A stretch of DNA of 64,000 nt from Dyella amyloliquefaciens. GTDB lineage: Bacteria; Pseudomonadota; Gammaproteobacteria; Xanthomonadales; Rhodanobacteraceae. A model generated the notes under the pieces. It was given only the letters and a program-made list of their open reading frames with translations. It had not been told where the DNA came from and did not search any database. This document shows, piece after piece, positions 38,396 through 49,333 of this stretch. A program made the translations under genes and the position numbers. The DNA lies in contig NZ_SAYT01000002.1 in NCBI RefSeq assembly GCF_004296575.1, forward strand, positions 310,001-374,000, in the 5' to 3' direction. Position 1 is the first letter of the stretch, and each line of letters starts with the position of its first letter.

Positions 38396-40906
38396 TCAGT
38401 GAGGCCGCGCGTACGGCTCCTGCGATTCGTCCTGCACGTCGTCGCGAGGGGCTTCGACCTTGGGCTTGCTATCACCCTCCGTCGCCTGCAGCGGCTGCAG
38501 CGGGCGTTCCAGCGCAATATCCAGCACCTCATCGATCCAGCGCACCGGATGGATATCCAGCGAGCCGGTGATGTTCTGCGGGATGTCCGCCAGATCCTTC
38601 TTGTTTTCTTCCGGAATGATGATCGTCGTGATGCCGCCGCGGTGCGCCGCCAGCAGCTTCTCCTTGAGACCACCGATCGGCAGCACGCGGCCACGCAGGG
38701 TGATCTCGCCCGTCATCGCCACTTCGGAGCGCACCGGCACCTTGGTCAGCGCCGACACCAGCGCCGTGCACATGGCGATACCTGCGCTCGGGCCGTCCTT
38801 CGGGGTCGCGCCCTCGGGCACGTGGATATGGATGTCGAACTTCTGGTGGAACTCCGGATCGATGCCCAGGCGCTCGGCACGCGCACGCACCACGGAAAGC
38901 GCCGCCTGGATGGACTCCTTCATCACATCGCCCAGCTGCCCCGTGTTCACCAGGCGGCCCTTGCCCGGCACCACGGAGGCCTCGATGCTCAGCAGGTCGC
39001 CGCCCACCTGAGTCCAGGCCAGGCCGGTGACCAGACCGACTTCGTTCTGGAGCTCTTTACGGCCGAAATCAAAGCGACGAACCCCGAGGTACTGCTCCAG
39101 GTTGACCGAGGTGACTTTGATCGCCTTCTTGGCCTTGGCCGTCTTTACGGCCGCCTTGGCCTTCGCCGCCTCGACCTTCTTCTTGCCAGCCTGGGCCAGG
39201 GTCAGCTCCTTCACCACCTTGCGGCAGATCTTGGAAATCTCGCGCTCGAGGTTACGCACACCCGATTCCCGGGTGTAGTAACGCACGATGTCGCGGATGG
39301 CCTCCCCGTCCACGCTCAGCTCCTCGGGCTTCAGGCCATTGGCCTTCAGCTGCTTCGGCAGCAGGTATTTCTGCGCGATTCCGAGCTTCTCGTCCTCGGT
39401 GTAGCCGGGGATGCGAATGACCTCCATGCGGTCCAGCAGGGGGCCCGGAATGTTCAGCGAGTTCGCCGTAGCGATCCACATCACCTCGGACAGGTCGAGG
39501 TCGACCTCCAGGTAGTGGTCGTTGAAGGCGTGGTTCTGTTCCGGATCCAGCACCTCGAGCAACGCCGACGACGGATCGCCACGGAAATCCATGGACATCT
39601 TGTCGATTTCGTCGAGCACGAACAGCGGATTCTTGCTGCCCACCTTGTTGAGGTTCTGCACGATGCGGCCAGGCATCGAACCGATGTAGGTACGGCGATG
39701 GCCACGGATCTCGGCCTCGTCGCGTACGCCACCCAGGCTCATCCGGACGAACTTGCGGTTGGTTGCCTTGGCGATCGACTGGCCCAGCGAGGTCTTGCCC
39801 ACACCCGGCGGACCGACAAGGCACAGGATCGGGCCGCGCATGGTGTTCACGCGCTGCTGCACGGCGAGGTATTCGAGAATGCGTTCCTTGACCTTCTCCA
39901 GGCCGAAGTGATCGGCGTCGAGCACTTCCTGGGCCAGCTGCAGATCCTTGCGCACCTTGCTGCGCTTCTTCCACGGCACGCCGACCAGCCAGTCCAGGTA
40001 GTTGCGCACGACCGTGGCTTCGGCCGACATCGGCGACATCTGGCGCAGCTTGCCGAACTCCTGGCGCGCCTTGGCCAGCACGGGCTTGGGCATGCCGGCG
40101 TTGTCGATCTTCTTCTGCAGCTCCTCGATCTCGTTCGTGCCACCCTCCTCGCCCTCGCCGAGCTCCTTCTGGATGGCCTTCATCTGTTCGTTGAGGTAGT
40201 ACTCGCGCTGGCTCTTCTCCATCTGCGACTTCACGCGGCCGCGGATGCGCTTTTCCACCTGCTGCAGGTCCATTTCGCCGTCGACCAGGCCAATCAGCAA
40301 TTCGAGGCGCTGGCCCACGTCGGCGGTTTCCAGCACCCTCTGCTTGTCGGCCATGCGCACGGAAAGATGCGCGGCGATGGAGTCGGCGACACGCGAGGGA
40401 TCATCGATGCCCGACAACGTGGCCAGCACTTCCGGCGGAAGCTTGCGGCTCTGCTTGACCAGTTGCTCGAACAACGACACCAGCGTGCGCGACACCACGT
40501 CGAGCTCACGCTCCTTGTCGCTATACACGGGTTCGATGATGCGCGAGGTGGCGGTCAGCATGCCGCCGTCTTCGTCGTACTTGTCGATCGTAACTCGCGC
40601 CTGCCCCTCGACCAGCACCTTCACGGTACCGTCGGGAAGCTTCAGCAACTGCAGCACGCCAGCCAGCGTGCCGATCTCGTGCAGATCGCTGATCTTGGGA
40701 TCGTCGATATCCGGGCTCTTCTGCGCTACCAGCAGGATCTGGCGCTCACCCTCCATCGCGCGCTCCAGCGCACGCATGGACTTGTCGCGCCCGACGAACA
40801 GCGGAATGACCATGTGGGGATAGACCACCACGTCGCGCAGCGGCAGCACAGGCAGTGCATCGAGCGCGGCTCCGGAGACCTGGGGATTAGGTGCGTTTTT
40901 TGCCAT
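38396..40906 (-). CDS. lon: ATP-dependent protease Lon
   Basis: An 836-residue Lon, about 50 residues longer than the E. coli protein. N-domain ([20 protein letters not shown]), Walker [13 protein letters not shown], and a Ser-Lys dyad protease ([11 protein letters not shown] and the Lys in [13 protein letters not shown]). Residues about 572-597 are a Lys/Ala-rich insertion ([20 protein letters not shown]) between the AAA lid and the protease domain. ATG at 40906 is chosen; the longer frame adds 37 residues that are not Lon-like. It degrades misfolded and regulatory proteins. Confidence 0.96.
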   Translation of the reverse strand: MAKNAPNPQVSGAALDALPVLPLRDVVVYPHMVIPLFVGRDKSMRALERAMEGERQILLVAQKSPDIDDPKISDLHEIGTLAGVLQLLKLPDGTVKVLVEGQARVTIDKYDEDGGMLTATSRIIEPVYSDKERELDVVSRTLVSLFEQLVKQSRKLPPEVLATLSGIDDPSRVADSIAAHLSVRMADKQRVLETADVGQRLELLIGLVDGEMDLQQVEKRIRGRVKSQMEKSQREYYLNEQMKAIQKELGEGEEGGTNEIEELQKKIDNAGMPKPVLAKARQEFGKLRQMSPMSAEATVVRNYLDWLVGVPWKKRSKVRKDLQLAQEVLDADHFGLEKVKERILEYLAVQQRVNTMRGPILCLVGPPGVGKTSLGQSIAKATNRKFVRMSLGGVRDEAEIRGHRRTYIGSMPGRIVQNLNKVGSKNPLFVLDEIDKMSMDFRGDPSSALLEVLDPEQNHAFNDHYLEVDLDLSEVMWIATANSLNIPGPLLDRMEVIRIPGYTEDEKLGIAQKYLLPKQLKANGLKPEELSVDGEAIRDIVRYYTRESGVRNLEREISKICRKVVKELTLAQAGKKKVEAAKAKAAVKTAKAKKAIKVTSVNLEQYLGVRRFDFGRKELQNEVGLVTGLAWTQVGGDLLSIEASVVPGKGRLVNTGQLGDVMKESIQAALSVVRARAERLGIDPEFHQKFDIHIHVPEGATPKDGPSAGIAMCTALVSALTKVPVRSEVAMTGEITLRGRVLPIGGLKEKLLAAHRGGITTIIIPEENKKDLADIPQNITGSLDIHPVRWIDEVLDIALERPLQPLQATEGDSKPKVEAPRDDVQDESQEPYARPH

Positions 40907-41026
40907 CGAAGAGAATCTCTCAGGATGAATAGCGTCTTTTGCCCCGACACTGCGCCGGGGGCATCTGTACGTCAAGTGGTGGCAAACCGCAGCTCGTACA
41001 AGTGCATGACTAACCACAGAAACAGA

Positions 41027-41054
41027 ATGGCCCCGGCATATCTGCCGGGGCCAT
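41027..41054. terminator. Hairpin downstream of clpX
   Basis: A perfect 12-bp stem ATGGCCCCGGCA / TGCCGGGGCCAT with a four-base loop in the clpX-lon gap, 31 bases past the clpX stop. The U-tract on the minus strand is weak (ATTCTGTTTCTG), so some read-through into lon is possible. Confidence 0.6.
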
Positions 41055-41084
41055 CATGCGGTTGGTATCGCGTGAAAACAGCGA

Positions 41085-42374
41085 TCAGGCGGCGTCACCG
41101 CCCTCTGCACGCGGCTGCTTGAGATTGCCGCGATAAATCAGATAAGGCTCAGCCTGCCCTTCGATCACCGCGTCATCCACCACGACCTTGCTGACGTGCT
41201 CAAGCGACGGCAGTTCGTACATGGTATCGAGCAGCACCTGCTCGAGAATGGTGCGCAGGCCACGAGCACCAGTCTTGCGCTTGAGCGCCTTGCGGGCGAT
41301 CGCCTGCAGGGCCTCCGGGCGGAATTCCAGCTCGACGCCTTCCATCTCGAACAGTTTCTTGAACTGCTTGGTGACGGCGTTCTTCGGCTCGGTGAGGATC
41401 TTCACCAGCGCGGGCTCGTCCAGTTCGTCGAGCGTGGCGACCACCGGCAGGCGACCCACGAACTCGGGAATCAGGCCGTAACGCACCAGATCGGACGGCT
41501 CGACATCGGCGAGCAGCTTGCCCAGGTTTTCCTTGCGCTCCTTGCTGCGCACTTCGGCCGAGAAGCCGATGCCCACGGTTTCGGAACGCTGCTGGATCAC
41601 CTTCTCCAGGCCGGCGAACGCACCGCCGCAGATGAAGAGGATGTTCTTCGTGTCGACCTGCAGGAACTCCTGCTGCGGATGCTTGCGACCGCCCTGCGGC
41701 GGCACCGAGGCAAGCGTGCCTTCGATGAGCTTGAGCAGCGCCTGCTGCACGCCTTCGCCAGAGACATCGCGGGTGATCGACGGGTTCTCGCTCTTGCGCG
41801 AGATCTTGTCGATTTCGTCGATGTAGACGATGCCCGACTGCGCCTTGTCGACGTCGTAGTCGCACTTCTGCAGCAGCTTCTGGATGATGTTTTCCACATC
41901 CTCGCCGACATAGCCCGCTTCGGTCAGCGTGGTCGCGTCAGCGATGGTGAACGGCACGTTGAGCAGGCGCGCCAGCGTTTCGGCCAGCAGCGTCTTGCCC
42001 GAACCGGTGGGGCCGATCAGGAGGATGTTGGACTTGCCGAGCTCGACTTCGTCGCTCTTCTGACGCGACTCCATGCGCTTGTAGTGGTTGTACACGGCCA
42101 CCGCCAGCGCCTTCTTGGCGCGGGTCTGGCCGACCACGTACTGGTCGAGCGTTTCCATGATTTCACGGGGCTTGGGCAGTTGGCTGCGCCCGGAGGCGGC
42201 CTTCTCTTCCAGTTCCTCGCGAATGATGTCGTTGCACAGCTCGACGCACTCGTCGCAAATGAACACGGACGGACCCGCGATCAGCTTGCGCACTTCGTGC
42301 TGGCTCTTGCCGCAGAAGGAGCAGTAAAGAATCTTGCCGCTGTCGTTGGAACGGCCCTGCCGATCGTCGCTCAT
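41085..42374 (-). CDS. clpX: Clp protease ATP-binding subunit ClpX
   Basis: A 429-residue AAA+ unfoldase. N-terminal zinc domain with four Cys (CSFCGKS and ICDECVELC), Walker [13 protein letters not shown], Walker [12 protein letters not shown], pore loop GYVGEDVEN and the ClpP-binding loop near 270 (IGFSAEV). It unfolds substrates for ClpP. Confidence 0.97.
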   Translation of the reverse strand: MSDDRQGRSNDSGKILYCSFCGKSQHEVRKLIAGPSVFICDECVELCNDIIREELEEKAASGRSQLPKPREIMETLDQYVVGQTRAKKALAVAVYNHYKRMESRQKSDEVELGKSNILLIGPTGSGKTLLAETLARLLNVPFTIADATTLTEAGYVGEDVENIIQKLLQKCDYDVDKAQSGIVYIDEIDKISRKSENPSITRDVSGEGVQQALLKLIEGTLASVPPQGGRKHPQQEFLQVDTKNILFICGGAFAGLEKVIQQRSETVGIGFSAEVRSKERKENLGKLLADVEPSDLVRYGLIPEFVGRLPVVATLDELDEPALVKILTEPKNAVTKQFKKLFEMEGVELEFRPEALQAIARKALKRKTGARGLRTILEQVLLDTMYELPSLEHVSKVVVDDAVIEGQAEPYLIYRGNLKQPRAEGGDAA

Positions 42375-42420
42375 GCCTGGATCCTGCTAGTAAATCGATT
42401 GCGGTTTGAGAATAGCACAG

Positions 42421-42450
42421 CGTTCCGCGTCTGCAGCGAGACGCGGAACG
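42421..42450. other. Stem-loop in clpP-clpX gap
   Basis: A perfect 12-bp stem CGTTCCGCGTCT / AGACGCGGAACG with a six-base loop in the 106-base gap. No U-tract; may be an RNA processing or stability element separating clpP from clpX. Confidence 0.6.
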
Positions 42451-42480
42451 GCTTGCAAACCCGGTACCAGGTACCCGAAA

Positions 42481-43110
42481 TCAGCTCGATTTCACCGTGT
42501 CGATGGCGCGACGATCGAGGACCTGGTCGATCAGGCCGTATTCCTTGGCGGCCTCGGCGCTCATGAAGCGGTCGCGCTCCATGTCCCGCTCGATCTTGTC
42601 CAGCGGCTGGCCGGTGTGCTGAACGTAGATGTCGTTCAGGCGGCGACGCAGGTACAGGATTTCCTGGGCCTGGATCTCGATGTCCGTGGCCTGGCCGCGG
42701 GCACCGCCCGACGGCTGGTGGATCATCACGCGCGAGTTGGGCAACGAGTAGCGCTTGCCCTTGGCGCCGGCCATCAGCAGCAGCGAGGCCGCACTGCAGG
42801 CCTGGCCGATGCACATGGTGCTGACGTCGGGCTTGATGAACTGCATGGTGTCGTAGATCGCCAGCCCGGCGGTGACGGCACCGCCCGGGCTGTTGATGTA
42901 CAGATGGATGTCCTTGTCCGGGTTCTCCGATTCAAGGAACAGCATCTGCGCGACCAGCAGGTTGGCGACCTGATCGTTCACCTCGCCCACGAGGAAGATC
43001 ACGCGCTCCTTGAGGAGGCGCGAATAGATGTCGTACGAACGCTCGCCGCGGGCGGTCTGCTCGACGACGATCGGTACCAGGTTGAGGTTCTGGATCGGGT
43101 CCATGGCCAT
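42481..43110 (-). CDS. clpP: ATP-dependent Clp protease proteolytic subunit
   Basis: A 209-residue serine protease of the ClpXP complex. Catalytic Ser106 in [11 protein letters not shown], His131 in [14 protein letters not shown] and the Asp near 180. ATG at 43110 ([13 protein letters not shown]) or two codons later; a longer frame into tig is a shadow. The gap to tig is 38 bases. Confidence 0.96.
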   Translation of the reverse strand: MAMDPIQNLNLVPIVVEQTARGERSYDIYSRLLKERVIFLVGEVNDQVANLLVAQMLFLESENPDKDIHLYINSPGGAVTAGLAIYDTMQFIKPDVSTMCIGQACSAASLLLMAGAKGKRYSLPNSRVMIHQPSGGARGQATDIEIQAQEILYLRRRLNDIYVQHTGQPLDKIERDMERDRFMSAEAAKEYGLIDQVLDRRAIDTVKSS

Positions 43111-43148
43111 GCTTTGTCGCTCTCCGGTTGATTGGCCTGAAGGATGCC

Positions 43149-44441
43149 TCAGGCGCTGACCGGGCGCATCACCTCGTCGAAGCTCAGGTTCTGGACGGTG
43201 GTCGTGGCGTGATCTGCCACCCATTCCGCCACCTGGTCTTCCATCACGCGATTCTGCAGCCCGGACATCAGTTGGGGGTCGCGGTTGTAAAGTTCAACGA
43301 CCTTCTCCGGCTCCTCGTAGGTCGAGGCGATCGCGGCGAGCTGCTCGGCGACGCGGCTGCGGTCGATGACCAGCGCCTGCTTGCGGGCGATCTCACCCAT
43401 CAGCAGACCGGCGATGACGCGCTTGCGGGCGATCGGGGCGGCGGCCTCGACCAGCTGCGGTGGGACCTGCTGGCCGCGCGGCACGCTGCCCTGGGCCAGG
43501 CCATGGGCCTCGGACTGCACCATCACGTTCGGTACGTCCAGCTCAGGGAAGGCATTGGCCAGCTTCTCGGCCACTTCGGACTTCAGGCGGGCCATCAGGG
43601 TGGCCTTCAGCTCGCGCTCGAGGTTGGCGCGCACTTCCTTGCGGAAATGCTCCAGGTCGCCGTCGACGATGCCGAACAGCTGGGCGAACTCGGCGTCCAC
43701 TTCCGGCAGCTTCGGCTCCTGCACCTTGATGATCTGGAAGTGGCACTGGGCGGTCTTGCCGGCCAGGCTCTCGTTGCGGAAATCGGCCGGGAACTCGACG
43801 TCGGCGTCGAACTGCTCATCCGCCTTGCGGCCGGTGAGAACGTCGTCCAGCGCCTTGAACAGGTTGCCCGAACCCAGCACGCTGCCGGCGCGCTCCAGGC
43901 CTTCGGCCGGGAATCGGTAATCGCCGGCCTGCGCCGAGTATTCGAACATCACGAAGTCGCCCTCGGCCGAGGCGCGCTCGACCTCGTCGAAGCTGCGGCG
44001 CTGCAGGCGCAGGGTCTCGATCATCTTCTCGATGTCGGCGTCGCCCACTTCGGCCACCGGGCGGCTGACTTCCAGCTTGGCCACGTCGACTTCCGGGAAC
44101 TCCGGCATGATTTCGAAGGTAGCGGTGTAGGCGATTTCGCCCTCTTCCGGGCGACCCGTGGTGTTGATCGACGGGTTGGCCACCGGGCGCAGGTTTTCCT
44201 GGGCCACGGCTTCACGCAGGGTGCTGCCGATGAGGTCGGAAAGCACTTCGCCACGGACCTGGTCGCCAAAACGCTGCTGGATCACCGTCGTCGGCACCTT
44301 GCCCGGACGGAAGCCCTTCAGTCGCACCGTGCGGCCCATCTCGGCGATGCGCGCGCTGACCTGCGACTCGAAGCGCTCCGCGGGAAACTTCACGGTGAGC
44401 TTGCGCTCGAGCTTGCCGACGTTTTCAACCGAAACCTGCAT
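43149..44441 (-). CDS. tig: Trigger factor
   Basis: A 430-residue ribosome-bound chaperone and proline isomerase. The ribosome-binding loop GFRPGKVP (about 44-51) is intact; a FKBP-like domain (about 150-240) and a helical C-domain follow. The first gene of tig-clpP-clpX-lon. Confidence 0.95.
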   Translation of the reverse strand: MQVSVENVGKLERKLTVKFPAERFESQVSARIAEMGRTVRLKGFRPGKVPTTVIQQRFGDQVRGEVLSDLIGSTLREAVAQENLRPVANPSINTTGRPEEGEIAYTATFEIMPEFPEVDVAKLEVSRPVAEVGDADIEKMIETLRLQRRSFDEVERASAEGDFVMFEYSAQAGDYRFPAEGLERAGSVLGSGNLFKALDDVLTGRKADEQFDADVEFPADFRNESLAGKTAQCHFQIIKVQEPKLPEVDAEFAQLFGIVDGDLEHFRKEVRANLERELKATLMARLKSEVAEKLANAFPELDVPNVMVQSEAHGLAQGSVPRGQQVPPQLVEAAAPIARKRVIAGLLMGEIARKQALVIDRSRVAEQLAAIASTYEEPEKVVELYNRDPQLMSGLQNRVMEDQVAEWVADHATTTVQNLSFDEVMRPVSA

Positions 44442-44526
44442 GACGTCTCCTGGAATACCGATTCTGAGCGCCCGTCAAAGGCGCTTGGCGACCTCTGGGC
44501 CGCCTGCTTATGAAAAACCAAAGGGA

Positions 44527-44611
44527 TGGTGCGAAAGGAGGGACTCGAACCCTCACGGGGTTACCCGCTGGAACCTAAATCCAGTGCGTCTACCAATTCC
44601 GCCACTTTCGC
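44527..44611 (-). tRNA. tRNA-Leu (TAG)
   Basis: 85-base class II tRNA with encoded CCA; acceptor GCGAAAG, anticodon TAG in GATTTAGGTTC, variable arm GCGGGTAACCCCGT. Directly upstream of tig on the same strand. Confidence 0.95.
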
Positions 44612-44937
44612 ATCAGAACAACTCTGAGGAAATTACCGCAAGCACCGGATTTACAAAGGAATAGCGAAAGAATGTTTCCTCGCACCCCACCCCGTCAGCC
44701 TCCGGACACTCCGCCCTAAGTCGATGATTCCCTTACACGAAAGCGAGTCATTTTACGGGTCGTGTAGTGACCAGCACAAGCGGGTCAATGGTCACCGAGG
44801 AAAAGTCTCGGCGGCGTTGCGACGCCGCGGGTTTCCGCCGAAAAGCGCTCGATGCAGGGCAGCGGGAAGAATCGCGATCTTCGAACTCGAATCGGAGCAG
44901 TCGGGCACGACGACTGGCGCCACCGCACCGGCAACGG
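44612..44937. other. Intergenic region upstream of tRNA-Leu
   Basis: About 325 bases between tRNA-Leu and the end of the FGE-like gene. It should carry the tRNA-Leu promoter and the terminator of the FGE-like gene; a GTGACC/GGTCAC inverted repeat lies near 44767-44796. No gene or clear promoter seen. Confidence 0.4.
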
Positions 44938-46881
44938 TCAGAGCTCGCGAATGACCCGGAAGCCGACGCGGCCACTGCGTACGGTCGCATCCGCGCCCTG
45001 GCGATAAGCCGAGCGCACCTGATCCGGGGAGCTCCCCCACGAACCACCGCGCACCACGCGCACGCTGCAACCCGGGTTGATCCAGGCACTACCGTCGCGG
45101 GGAGCGCGCAGATAGCTGTCGTGCCAGCAGTCCTGCACCCATTCGGAAACGTTGCCGCCCATGTCGTAGAGGCCATACGGGTTCGGCGAGAAGCTCATCA
45201 CCGGCGCCGGCCCCCAGAATCCATCGCGATAGCCTGCAAAGGCGTTGCTCCAGCGCCGGCCGCTCGGTGAGCGGTCGCTGGAGCCCGTAAGGTTTTCCAC
45301 CTTGCTGGTCGGAGCGCCATCACCCCACCAATAACGTGTGGTGGTACCGCCACGCAGCGCATATTCGAACTCGGCCTCACTCGGCAACCGATAAGTCTTG
45401 CCGGTCCGCTGGCTCAGCCAGTCGGCGTAGGCCTTGGCGTCGGCCCAGGAGATATTGACCACCGGAAGCCGACTGTCGGCCAACTTGCCGACGTAATCGT
45501 CCTGCCATCCCGCATTCCCGTCGTCGCGCATGGCACCCGTGCCCTCGTCGTAGACACTGGCTCCGCCCAGCTTCACGGAGTCGGGCTGGTAGCCGCTGGC
45601 CTTCACGAACTCGCGAAACTGCCCCACGGTGACGGCCGTGCGCGCCATGGCAAAGCCTTTGGCGATGGTCACGTCATGTTGCGGTGTCTCGTCGTCCTGG
45701 CGCCCTTCTTCATTATCCGGCGCGCCCATGCGGAAGCTGCCGGTGGGCACCACCACCATCGAAGGTGCCTGGCCCGGAATATCCAGGAAACGATCAGTGA
45801 ATACCTGACCCGGCTTGTAGCTTGCGTACAGGCGGGCATTGGTCAGGCGTTCGCTGAAATCCGAAAGCCCGGCCAGATCCGGGCTGATGGCCTTGGCCTG
45901 GTCTGCCAGTTGCTGAGCCAGCGTCATGTTGCCGCCATCGAGGGCCGAGCGCGCCTGGCCAAGCAGCCCGCTGGCACGCGCCTGGCGCATGTTGTCCACG
46001 CGCGTGTGGACATCACCGAGGGCAGGCGAATCGGGGGCGATCTGAGCGGCTTCAGCCAGTGCCGCGTCCGCACCCTTGAAATCGTTCTGGGCGACTGCGG
46101 CAAGCGCGCGATCGAGCACCGCGCGTTGCACCTGCAAAGTGCCCTGGGCCGCCACGGCGTTTTCCGGATCCAGCTGCTGCACCTGGCGATACAGCTCGAG
46201 TGCGTTGTCGCCGGCAGGCTGGTCGGCATGTCCTTGCTGCAGCAACGTCGCTGCCTTGGCGAGCAATGGTCGCACCTGTGCCAGCGTCTTCAATTTGGCC
46301 TGCGCCTGCGTGACGTCGTCACCGGAGTCGGGAATCGTCTTGAGCGTGTCGAGCAGATCGCTGGCCGAGTCGGCATCGCCGACCACCAGATCCTGGTTGA
46401 TCTCCGCCACCAGACGCGCCCGGACCTCGAACAATCCCTGTGCCGCCCGGCGGCTGTCCGCCTTCAACTTCAACGCCTGCTCGAACAGCGCGGCAGCGCT
46501 GGTTTCATCACCCGCCAACTGCCCTCCATGCAACGCCTTGTTGGCGCGCGTCAGCAAGGCCTCGACCTCGGGCGTATCCGCGCTCAGCTGTTGTGGGAGG
46601 TTGGTGTCCTTGTTGCTCATCCGCGCCACGATGACCTCGGTGGGCGCGAGGGTCACAGGCGGTCCGGCATCGACCTCCCCCAGCCCCGGAGGCGGGGCTG
46701 CAGGCATCGGCGCCGCGGAAGGCGAAGGGCCCATGTTCATGGCCCGATGCGATGCGGTCGAGGACGGCTCGACGTGGAATACCCGCGGAAAGAAGTGATA
46801 GACCAGCGCCAATCCGAGCACAGCCACGCCGACGGCCCCACCGAGTGCGCGTTGTCGTCGTACGGTTTCCTTGCTCGGCAT
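44938..46881 (-). CDS. Membrane-anchored FGE/SUMF1-domain protein with helical repeats
   Basis: A 647-residue protein. One N-terminal transmembrane helix (about 12-30) anchors a long periplasmic region. Residues 105-350 are Ala/Leu/Gln-rich helices resembling TPR units (AAALFEQALKLKADSRRAAQGL, NALELYRQVQQLDPENAVAA). Residues 370-645 are a formylglycine-generating-enzyme-type domain (MVVVPTGSFRMGA, RLPSEAEFEYALRGG, YDMGGNVSEWVQDC, VRVVRGGSW). The Cys residues near the end are not clearly the copper-binding pair of true FGE, so it may be a non-catalytic or differently acting relative. No sulfatase nearby. Confidence 0.82.
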   Translation of the reverse strand: MPSKETVRRQRALGGAVGVAVLGLALVYHFFPRVFHVEPSSTASHRAMNMGPSPSAAPMPAAPPPGLGEVDAGPPVTLAPTEVIVARMSNKDTNLPQQLSADTPEVEALLTRANKALHGGQLAGDETSAAALFEQALKLKADSRRAAQGLFEVRARLVAEINQDLVVGDADSASDLLDTLKTIPDSGDDVTQAQAKLKTLAQVRPLLAKAATLLQQGHADQPAGDNALELYRQVQQLDPENAVAAQGTLQVQRAVLDRALAAVAQNDFKGADAALAEAAQIAPDSPALGDVHTRVDNMRQARASGLLGQARSALDGGNMTLAQQLADQAKAISPDLAGLSDFSERLTNARLYASYKPGQVFTDRFLDIPGQAPSMVVVPTGSFRMGAPDNEEGRQDDETPQHDVTIAKGFAMARTAVTVGQFREFVKASGYQPDSVKLGGASVYDEGTGAMRDDGNAGWQDDYVGKLADSRLPVVNISWADAKAYADWLSQRTGKTYRLPSEAEFEYALRGGTTTRYWWGDGAPTSKVENLTGSSDRSPSGRRWSNAFAGYRDGFWGPAPVMSFSPNPYGLYDMGGNVSEWVQDCWHDSYLRAPRDGSAWINPGCSVRVVRGGSWGSSPDQVRSAYRQGADATVRSGRVGFRVIREL

Positions 46882-47003
46882 GGCTTGGTTCCGGGGCAGC
46901 CTGTTATCGTGCGGCGATTCTTACTCAGTATTGCCTTAACCATAGGCACAAACCGATGTCAGGACAATGCGCGTGTGCGCGTCCTGCGTGGCCAGGAAGA
47001 CGC

Positions 47004-48122
47004 ATGCATCCCGATTCATCCCTCACCCACGACGCCACCTGGATCGACCGTCCCGATGCCCTGCACGCATGGCTGGCCGCCGTGCCGCAGGACGCCTCGC
47101 TCGGCTTCGACACCGAGTTCATGCGGCGCAATACGTTCTATCCGCAGCTCGCCCTGATCCAGCTCGGCTGGAATGGTCGCTACGCGCTGGTCGATCCGCT
47201 GGCCTTCGATATCGGCGATGCCCTGCGCCCCCTGGTGGGCGACAGCGATGCAGTCACGGTGATGCACAGCGCCAGCGAGGATCTCGAATCGCTCTCGCCG
47301 CTGCTGCCGCACGGACCTCGCCATCTGTTCGACACGCAGATCGCAGCCGCTTTTGTGGGCATGGGATTGGGCCTCAGCTATCGGGCGCTGGTGGCCGAAC
47401 TGGCCGGCGCGGAACTGGACAAGGGCGAGACGCGTTCCGACTGGCTGCAGCGACCGCTGACCGACTCCCAGCGCAGCTATGCCACGCTGGACGTCGTCTA
47501 CCTCAAGCCGGTGCACGAACAGCTTGCCGAGCGCCTCGCCCAACGCGAACGCACCGCCTGGCACACCGAAGACTGCGAACGCTTGAAACAGCGCTCCTGC
47601 TATCGCGGCGGTGATCCGCAACCGCAGCGCACGTTCCGCAGCGCCGCGGAATGGCGCCCCGAACAGCGCGCCCTGCTCCGCCGCATCCTGCTGTGGCGCG
47701 ATCACACGGCTCGCACGCTGGACCGCCCACGTCCGTGGCTGCTCGAAGACGCGCTGGTGATGAGCCTGGTGCAGCAACTGCCTGGCAACATTGGAAACCT
47801 CGAGCAGCGTACGCGCGGCCAGCGCGCGCTGCGCGCGCCGCAGCAGCGGGAGCTACTGGAAACCCTGCTTCGGCCCATCGAGCCGGAAGAAGTGGAAGCC
47901 ACCTCCGCCATTCCCGAATCTCCCCAGGGCGAAGCCAAGCGCGCCCTGTCCGCGATGAAGGATGCGATCGACCAACGCGCTGAAAGCCTCGACCTTCCCG
48001 CAGGCCTGCTATGCCCCCGCAAGGTGCTGGAGGAATACGTGGTCACTGCGCAATGGCCGGATTTCCTCGAGGGTTGGCGACGCGGCGTGCTGCATGAGGA
48101 CCTGAGTCGCCTGCTGCCCTGA
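47004..48122 (+). CDS. rnd: Ribonuclease D
   Basis: A 372-residue 3'-5' exoribonuclease for tRNA 3' maturation. DEDD residues: [22 protein letters not shown], and [11 protein letters not shown], followed by an HRDC domain (about 210-290). ATG at 47004 has AGGAAG eight bases upstream and gives the family length; the longer frame does not match. It lies just before tRNA-Ala(CGC). Divergent from the FGE-like gene. Confidence 0.93.
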   Translation: MHPDSSLTHDATWIDRPDALHAWLAAVPQDASLGFDTEFMRRNTFYPQLALIQLGWNGRYALVDPLAFDIGDALRPLVGDSDAVTVMHSASEDLESLSPLLPHGPRHLFDTQIAAAFVGMGLGLSYRALVAELAGAELDKGETRSDWLQRPLTDSQRSYATLDVVYLKPVHEQLAERLAQRERTAWHTEDCERLKQRSCYRGGDPQPQRTFRSAAEWRPEQRALLRRILLWRDHTARTLDRPRPWLLEDALVMSLVQQLPGNIGNLEQRTRGQRALRAPQQRELLETLLRPIEPEEVEATSAIPESPQGEAKRALSAMKDAIDQRAESLDLPAGLLCPRKVLEEYVVTAQWPDFLEGWRRGVLHEDLSRLLP

Positions 48123-48180
48123 GCGCCGCGCGGGGGCTTGGCGAAAGCCAAAACGGCCTGCTAACATGGCTCGCTCTTGT

Positions 48181-48256
<76 letters not shown>

Positions 48257-48634
48257 CTTGATTCCAGACAGCGCTTGTTGCCTTCGGCACCAGGCGCTGT
48301 TTTGTTATGGGGCGCGCCCAAAGCCGGCCTCGACACGGCGTCACCACCGCGTACGCAATGCAGGTACTCCCTGTCCCCCCACGGCATTCCAGAGAGGTGC
48401 CGCCCAGGCAAGCTGGACCGGTACAAGGACGGGCACCGCCGCAAGAATCGCTACGTTCCGATGTTCCAACACGACCAGCGCGACGGCCCCGATGCATCGC
48501 TGGCTGACTGGCAGGCAAACGGGATCGTCTCACCCCTTGATGTCATCACGCACGGGCACACTTCCGGCACTGCTCGCCGCGCTTTTTACGCGCGATGGTG
48601 GGCGCCATCACCCATGCCGGAGATTCCGCTAGTC
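48257..48634. other. Region between tRNA-Ala and the DUF2076 gene
   Basis: About 380 bases. After the likely tRNA terminator there is an open frame in phase with the DUF2076 gene, but it shows no family features and no good start. No attachment-site repeat of the tRNA end was found. It probably holds the DUF2076 promoter and possibly decayed DNA. Confidence 0.4.
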
Positions 48635-49267
48635 ATGACACCGCAGGAACAACAACTACTCGAAGATTTTCTCCAGCGCCTGGCCAATGCGGGCGGCGTG
48701 GCGAAGGACCCCCAGGCCGACGCGTTGATCCGCCAGCACCTGGCCGGCCAGCCGGACGCGCTTTATCTGCTGGTGCAACGCAGCCTGCTGCAGCAGCAGG
48801 CCCTCGAGAACGCGAAGGCGCAGATTGCGCAGCTTCAGTCGCAGGTGTCGTCCCAGCAAGGCGGCGGCAGCTTCCTCGGTGGACAGCAGCCCGCCTGGGG
48901 CGCAACGCCGCCGCCCTACCCGCCCCAGCAACCCGCTGCCGCGCCCAGTTGGCGTGACCGCCTGTTCGGCAGCGCACCGGCACAACCTCCCGCAGCTGCG
49001 CCCAGCTTTCTCTCGCAGGCCGCGACCACTGCAGCAGGCGTCGCCGGCGGCATGTTCCTGTTCGAAGGCATCGAGAGCCTGATGGGCGGCCACCATGGCG
49101 GCGGCTTTCTCGGCGGCGGCCAACCGTCGGTGATCGAAAACATCACCGAGAACAACAACTACTACGACAACGATCGTTCGCTGGACCGCAACGACCAGGA
49201 CTTCGCGTCGACGGACGATTTCGACAACAGCAGCGATGGCGGGTTCGACGACAGCAGCTGGAGCTGA
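48635..49267 (+). CDS. DUF2076 domain-containing protein
   Basis: A 210-residue protein that starts MTPQEQQLLEDFLQRLA, the standard DUF2076 opening, at ATG 48635. Residues 1-80 are helical (QNLL-like dimer part with AKAQIAQLQSQ coil), 80-150 Gly/Pro/Ala-rich and flexible, and the end is strongly acidic (DQDFASTDDFDNSSDGG). No signal peptide. Function unknown. Confidence 0.8.
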   Translation: MTPQEQQLLEDFLQRLANAGGVAKDPQADALIRQHLAGQPDALYLLVQRSLLQQQALENAKAQIAQLQSQVSSQQGGGSFLGGQQPAWGATPPPYPPQQPAAAPSWRDRLFGSAPAQPPAAAPSFLSQAATTAAGVAGGMFLFEGIESLMGGHHGGGFLGGGQPSVIENITENNNYYDNDRSLDRNDQDFASTDDFDNSSDGGFDDSSWS

Positions 49268-49333
49268 GCGCGCGTCGCAATCTTCAAGTCAGTCCAGGGC
49301 GCACCCGGTGAAGGACCGGGTGCGCTCGCGGCA

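Noticed and set aside
40907-41020. Heat-shock (sigma-32) promoter in front of lon
   Set aside because: A CTTGAC and a CCCCC run are present but only nine bases apart; spacing does not fit.
38399-41122. 907-codon open frame opposite lon
   Set aside because: Antisense shadow of lon, His/Arg/Leu-rich translation without motifs.
48300-48630. Possible decayed gene (phrases THGHTSGTARRAFYARWW and [14 protein letters not shown]) between tRNA-Ala and DUF2076
   Set aside because: Faint resemblance to the tail of YpfJ-type metallopeptidases only; too short and without motif support.
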